A stretch of 7,362 nt of DNA, taken from UBA11855 sp035297385. GTDB taxonomy: Archaea > Thermoproteota > Bathyarchaeia > Bathyarchaeales > Bathycorpusculaceae. Below the pieces are notes generated by a model. The model searched no databases and was not told the origin of the DNA. It saw only the letters and a list, made by a program, of their open reading frames with translations. Below are positions 5,436-7,362 of the stretch, one piece after another. Both the position numbers and the translations under genes were made by a program. The stretch lies in assembly GCA_035297385.1 (NCBI GenBank), contig DATGZD010000051.1:1-7362 (forward strand). The letters are read 5' to 3'. Positions within the stretch are counted from its first letter, which is position 1. Every line of letters begins with the position of its first letter.

Positions 5436-6185
5436 ATGTCAAAAATCAAGGTGAAAAAAATTATGCCCGTATTCTTTGAGAAAAAACAGCTTGTAACACC
5501 CGGCGAATTACTTGCCGAAGGTGATTATCTTGCAGGCGAAAACACATACATGGAAGAAGATAAAATTTATGCATCACGGATAGGTTTAGCAGATACTGAA
5601 AACAAGAAGGTGAATGTGGTTGCGCTTAGAGCATTCTATGTTCCAAAACCAGGGGACATAGTCATAGGCACAGTCACAGAAGTTGGGTTTAACGGATGGA
5701 CAGTCGATATAAAAGCACCTTACACCGCTCTCCTTCGTGCTTCAGACGTATTAAATAGACCTTTCAAACCGCAAAATGATGAGTTAAGTCAAGTCCTTAA
5801 CACAGGTGATCTTATTGTTGCAAAAATAGCTTCATACGACCGAGCTCACGATCCACAGCTTACAGTCGGTGAACCTGGATTAGGGAAGATTACTCGAGGA
5901 CAAATCATGCGTGTGACCCCAACAAAAATTCCAAGAGTAATAGGTAAGAAAGGGTCAATGATTTCAATGATAAAGCAAGTAACAGGATGCCAAATAATTC
6001 TAGGCGTGAATGGCGTCGTTTTGGTTACAGGAAAGAACCCTGAAGATGAAGAACTTGCTATAATGGCGATTCAAAAAATTGAAGCAGAATCCCACACTAG
6101 TGGCCTCACAGATCGTATTACGCAGTTGCTTAAGGAAGAAAAATCAAAAACAGAATCTAACTTGGAGGAAGAAACGAATGAATGA
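5436..6185 (+). CDS. rrp4: Exosome complex RNA-binding subunit Rrp4
   Basis: Rrp4 forms the trimeric cap of the archaeal exosome, binding RNA and threading it into the Rrp41/Rrp42 ring. In the 249-residue form, the N-terminal domain is marked by 'LVTPGELLAEGDY' (19-31). The S1 domain covers about 73-145 ('PGDIVIGTVTEVGFNGWTVDIKAPYTALL'), and the KH domain covers about 155-225 with 'IPRVIGKKGSMI', whose GKKG is the GxxG loop. 'ESHTSGLTDRI' (218-228) is a typical Rrp4 end, followed by a charged tail of about 20 residues rich in Glu and Lys. Rrp4 is told apart from the alternative cap Csl4 by having a KH domain and no zinc ribbon. Two starts are possible: ATG 5436, two bases after sdo1, and ATG 5463, which has a better ribosome binding site and would remove nine residues. 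It overlaps rrp41 by 8 bases. Confidence 0.96.
   Translation: MSKIKVKKIMPVFFEKKQLVTPGELLAEGDYLAGENTYMEEDKIYASRIGLADTENKKVNVVALRAFYVPKPGDIVIGTVTEVGFNGWTVDIKAPYTALLRASDVLNRPFKPQNDELSQVLNTGDLIVAKIASYDRAHDPQLTVGEPGLGKITRGQIMRVTPTKIPRVIGKKGSMISMIKQVTGCQIILGVNGVVLVTGKNPEDEELAIMAIQKIEAESHTSGLTDRITQLLKEEKSKTESNLEEETNE
5448..5454 (+). promoter_or_regulatory. Strong ribosome binding site inside the annotated 5' end of rrp4
   Basis: AAGGTGA matches the archaeal anti-Shine-Dalgarno consensus and ends eight bases before the in-frame ATG at 5463. No comparable motif precedes ATG 5436. Translation may therefore start at 5463 (MPVFFEKKQL), giving a 240-residue Rrp4, with 5436 used by coupling or not at all. 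Confidence 0.55.
6164..6168 (+). promoter_or_regulatory. Ribosome binding site that fixes the rrp41 start
   Basis: GGAGG ends nine bases before ATG 6178. It lies inside the charged C-terminal tail of Rrp4. The rrp41 frame is open as far back as 6079, but the upstream residues do not look like Rrp41, so this site settles the start at 6178. Confidence 0.75.
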
Positions 6186-6915
6186 AAAACCAGAAAAATT
6201 AATCGACAAAAAAGGCGTAAGGCTTGATGGAAGAAAAGCAGACGACTTGAGACCTGTCAAGCTTCAAGTTGGCGTTATTCCAAACGCTGATGGTTCAGCT
6301 TACATTGAGCATGGAAAAAACAAAATCTTAGTAGGCGTGTTCGGTCCAAGAGAGATGCATCCCAAACATCTATCACAAGCAGACCGCATGGTGCTGAGAT
6401 GTCGCTACCATATGGCACCGTTTAGTGTTCCAGAACGTAAATCTCCTGCACCCTCACGGCGAGAAGTAGAACTATCAAAAGTAATCAAAGAAGCTTTAGA
6501 ACCGTCAATGTTCTTAGATCTCTATCCTCGTGCAGGAGTTGATGTCTTTGTCGAAGTACTACAAGCAGATGGTGGAACAAGATGTGCAAGCATCACAGCC
6601 GCTTCATTGGCACTAGCTGATGCAGGACTCCCACTACGTGATTTAGTTGTTGCTTGCGCTGCAGGTAAAATCGATGATACAGTAGTATTAGATTTGTATG
6701 ATACGGAAGACAAGCTGGGTGCTGCAGATGTTCCAGTCGCTATAATGCCAAACTTGAATGCTGTAACATTGTTACAGATGGATGGTATTCTCACGCCAGA
6801 TGAATTTGAGACTGCATTAAATATGGCCATAGAAGGCTGTAAGAAAATTTATACAATGCAGAGAGAAGCTCTACGAACAAAATACATGACCGTAAAAGAG
6901 GAGATCGAAGAATAA
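6178..6915 (+). CDS. rrp41: Exosome catalytic subunit Rrp41 (RNase PH family)
   Basis: Rrp41 carries the phosphorolytic 3'-to-5' exoribonuclease site of the archaeal exosome. It alternates with Rrp42 in a hexamer and can also add A-rich tails when run in reverse. The 245-residue product has the family opening 'GVRLDGRKADDLRP' (13-26). It has RNA-binding residues in 'MAPFSVPERKSPAPSRRE' (79-96, Arg94-Arg95 aligning with Sulfolobus Arg98-Arg99). 'GGTRCASIT' (132-140) lies in the phosphate-binding region. The acidic 'DLYDTEDKLGAADVP' contains Asp178 and Asp184, matching the catalytic Asp182 and Asp188 of Sulfolobus Rrp41, so the subunit appears active. The end 'YMTVKEEIEE' is ordinary. The ATG at 6178 overlaps the Rrp4 stop by 8 bases, and the stop TAA overlaps the next ATG by one base, so the three exosome genes are probably translated together. 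Confidence 0.97.
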   Translation: MNEKPEKLIDKKGVRLDGRKADDLRPVKLQVGVIPNADGSAYIEHGKNKILVGVFGPREMHPKHLSQADRMVLRCRYHMAPFSVPERKSPAPSRREVELSKVIKEALEPSMFLDLYPRAGVDVFVEVLQADGGTRCASITAASLALADAGLPLRDLVVACAAGKIDDTVVLDLYDTEDKLGAADVPVAIMPNLNAVTLLQMDGILTPDEFETALNMAIEGCKKIYTMQREALRTKYMTVKEEIEE

Positions 6916-7362
6916 TGTCAACATTGCTGACACGTGTAAAGCAGAAACAGATTGCCCAGATGATCGATGCTGGAAAACGTTTAGATGGAAGAGGATTAAC
7001 CGATTACCGTGAATTCACTATCGAAGAGGGTTTAATTGAACGAGCAGAAGGCTCTGCCAGAATCCACTTAGGTAAAACTGAAGTGCTAGTCGGAGTAAAA
7101 ATTGAGACAGGCGAACCCTTCCCAGATACGCCAAATGAAGGTGTATTAACGGTTAACGCTGAACTCGTGCCTTTAGCTTCACCAGCATTCGAACCTGGTC
7201 CACCAGACGAAAATTCTATTGAGTTAGCACGTATTGTGGATAGAGGAATAAGAGAATCTAAAGCTGTACACTCTGATAAACTGGTCATCGAACCAGGAAA
7301 GAAGGTGTTCGTAATTTTCGTCGATGTATACGTGTTAAATCATGACGGAAACTTGATAGATG
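6915..7362 (+). CDS. rrp42: Exosome subunit Rrp42 (RNase PH family, non-catalytic), 3' truncated by the window edge
   Basis: The frame begins at ATG 6915, within TAATG shared with the rrp41 stop, and runs without a stop to the window end. It shows 149 complete codons of an expected 270 or so. 'GKRLDGRGLTDYREFTIEEG' (20-39) is the RNase PH family opening. 'FEPGPPDENSIELARIVDRGIRES' (from residue 92) is a strong Rrp42 signature, whose Arg106, Arg110 and Arg113 lie where Rrp42 contributes RNA-binding residues to the Rrp41 site. 'VFVIFVDVYVLNHDGNLID' ends the visible part. Rrp42 lacks the catalytic aspartates but is required for a functional hexamer; that region is outside the window, so the loss cannot be confirmed here. 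It is the last visible gene of the psmA-sdo1-rrp4-rrp41-rrp42 operon. In other archaea the ribosomal protein L37Ae gene often follows. Confidence 0.96.
   Translation, partial: MSTLLTRVKQKQIAQMIDAGKRLDGRGLTDYREFTIEEGLIERAEGSARIHLGKTEVLVGVKIETGEPFPDTPNEGVLTVNAELVPLASPAFEPGPPDENSIELARIVDRGIRESKAVHSDKLVIEPGKKVFVIFVDVYVLNHDGNLID

Noticed and set aside
4487..5449. Several minus-strand open frames opposite psmA, sdo1 and rrp4
   Set aside because: They mirror strongly identified genes on the plus strand and have no family resemblance or ribosome binding sites.
6079..6177. Upstream extension of the rrp41 frame
   Set aside because: The extra 33 residues overlap the conserved end of Rrp4, do not resemble Rrp41, and a strong GGAGG site places the start at 6178.
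1..7362. CRISPR arrays, tRNA or rRNA genes, insertion sequences, attachment sites
   Set aside because: No regularly spaced repeats, cloverleaf-like segments, transposase or integrase motifs, or flanking direct repeats were seen when reading both strands.

Overview
The window comes from an archaeon. Its right half, from about 3940, carries the conserved archaeal order proteasome alpha subunit, SBDS/Sdo1, exosome Rrp4, Rrp41 and Rrp42. All are on the plus strand and packed with gaps or overlaps of 1 to 8 bases. The left half holds A+T-rich genes for secreted or membrane proteins: a kelch propeller with a signal peptide and C-terminal anchor, the end of a probable NosD-like beta-helix protein, and a winged-helix protein with two membrane segments. 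That style resembles Bathyarchaeia (Miscellaneous Crenarchaeotic Group) genomes. This lineage call is an inference from gene style and memory, not from a marker-gene tree.

Layout. Positions 2-346 are the 3' end of a surface protein whose start lies outside the window. It overlaps by 4 bases (ATGA) with a six-bladed kelch surface protein at 343-1767. Next comes a winged-helix protein with two membrane segments (about 1810-2247). A 95-base gap with a striking three-part TGTTCC/GGAACA inverted-repeat element follows. Then come an eight-helix membrane protein of unknown function (2343-3332) and a small N-terminally anchored protein with a beta-sandwich-like domain (3345-3836). The longest gap is 171 bases (3837-4007). 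It holds a U-rich tract, an apparent remnant of a surface-protein C-terminal anchor, and the promoter of the informational operon. From 4008 to the right edge runs psmA-sdo1-rrp4-rrp41-rrp42, with rrp42 cut by the window end.

How the genes work together. The right-hand operon joins protein turnover (20S proteasome alpha ring), large-subunit ribosome maturation (Sdo1) and 3'-to-5' RNA degradation (Rrp4 cap plus Rrp41/Rrp42 hexamer). This is the known archaeal exosome superoperon. The left-hand genes look like an accessory cell-surface locus with a candidate membrane-tethered regulator; their cooperation is only inferred from adjacency. No minus-strand gene, tRNA, rRNA, CRISPR array or transposase was seen.
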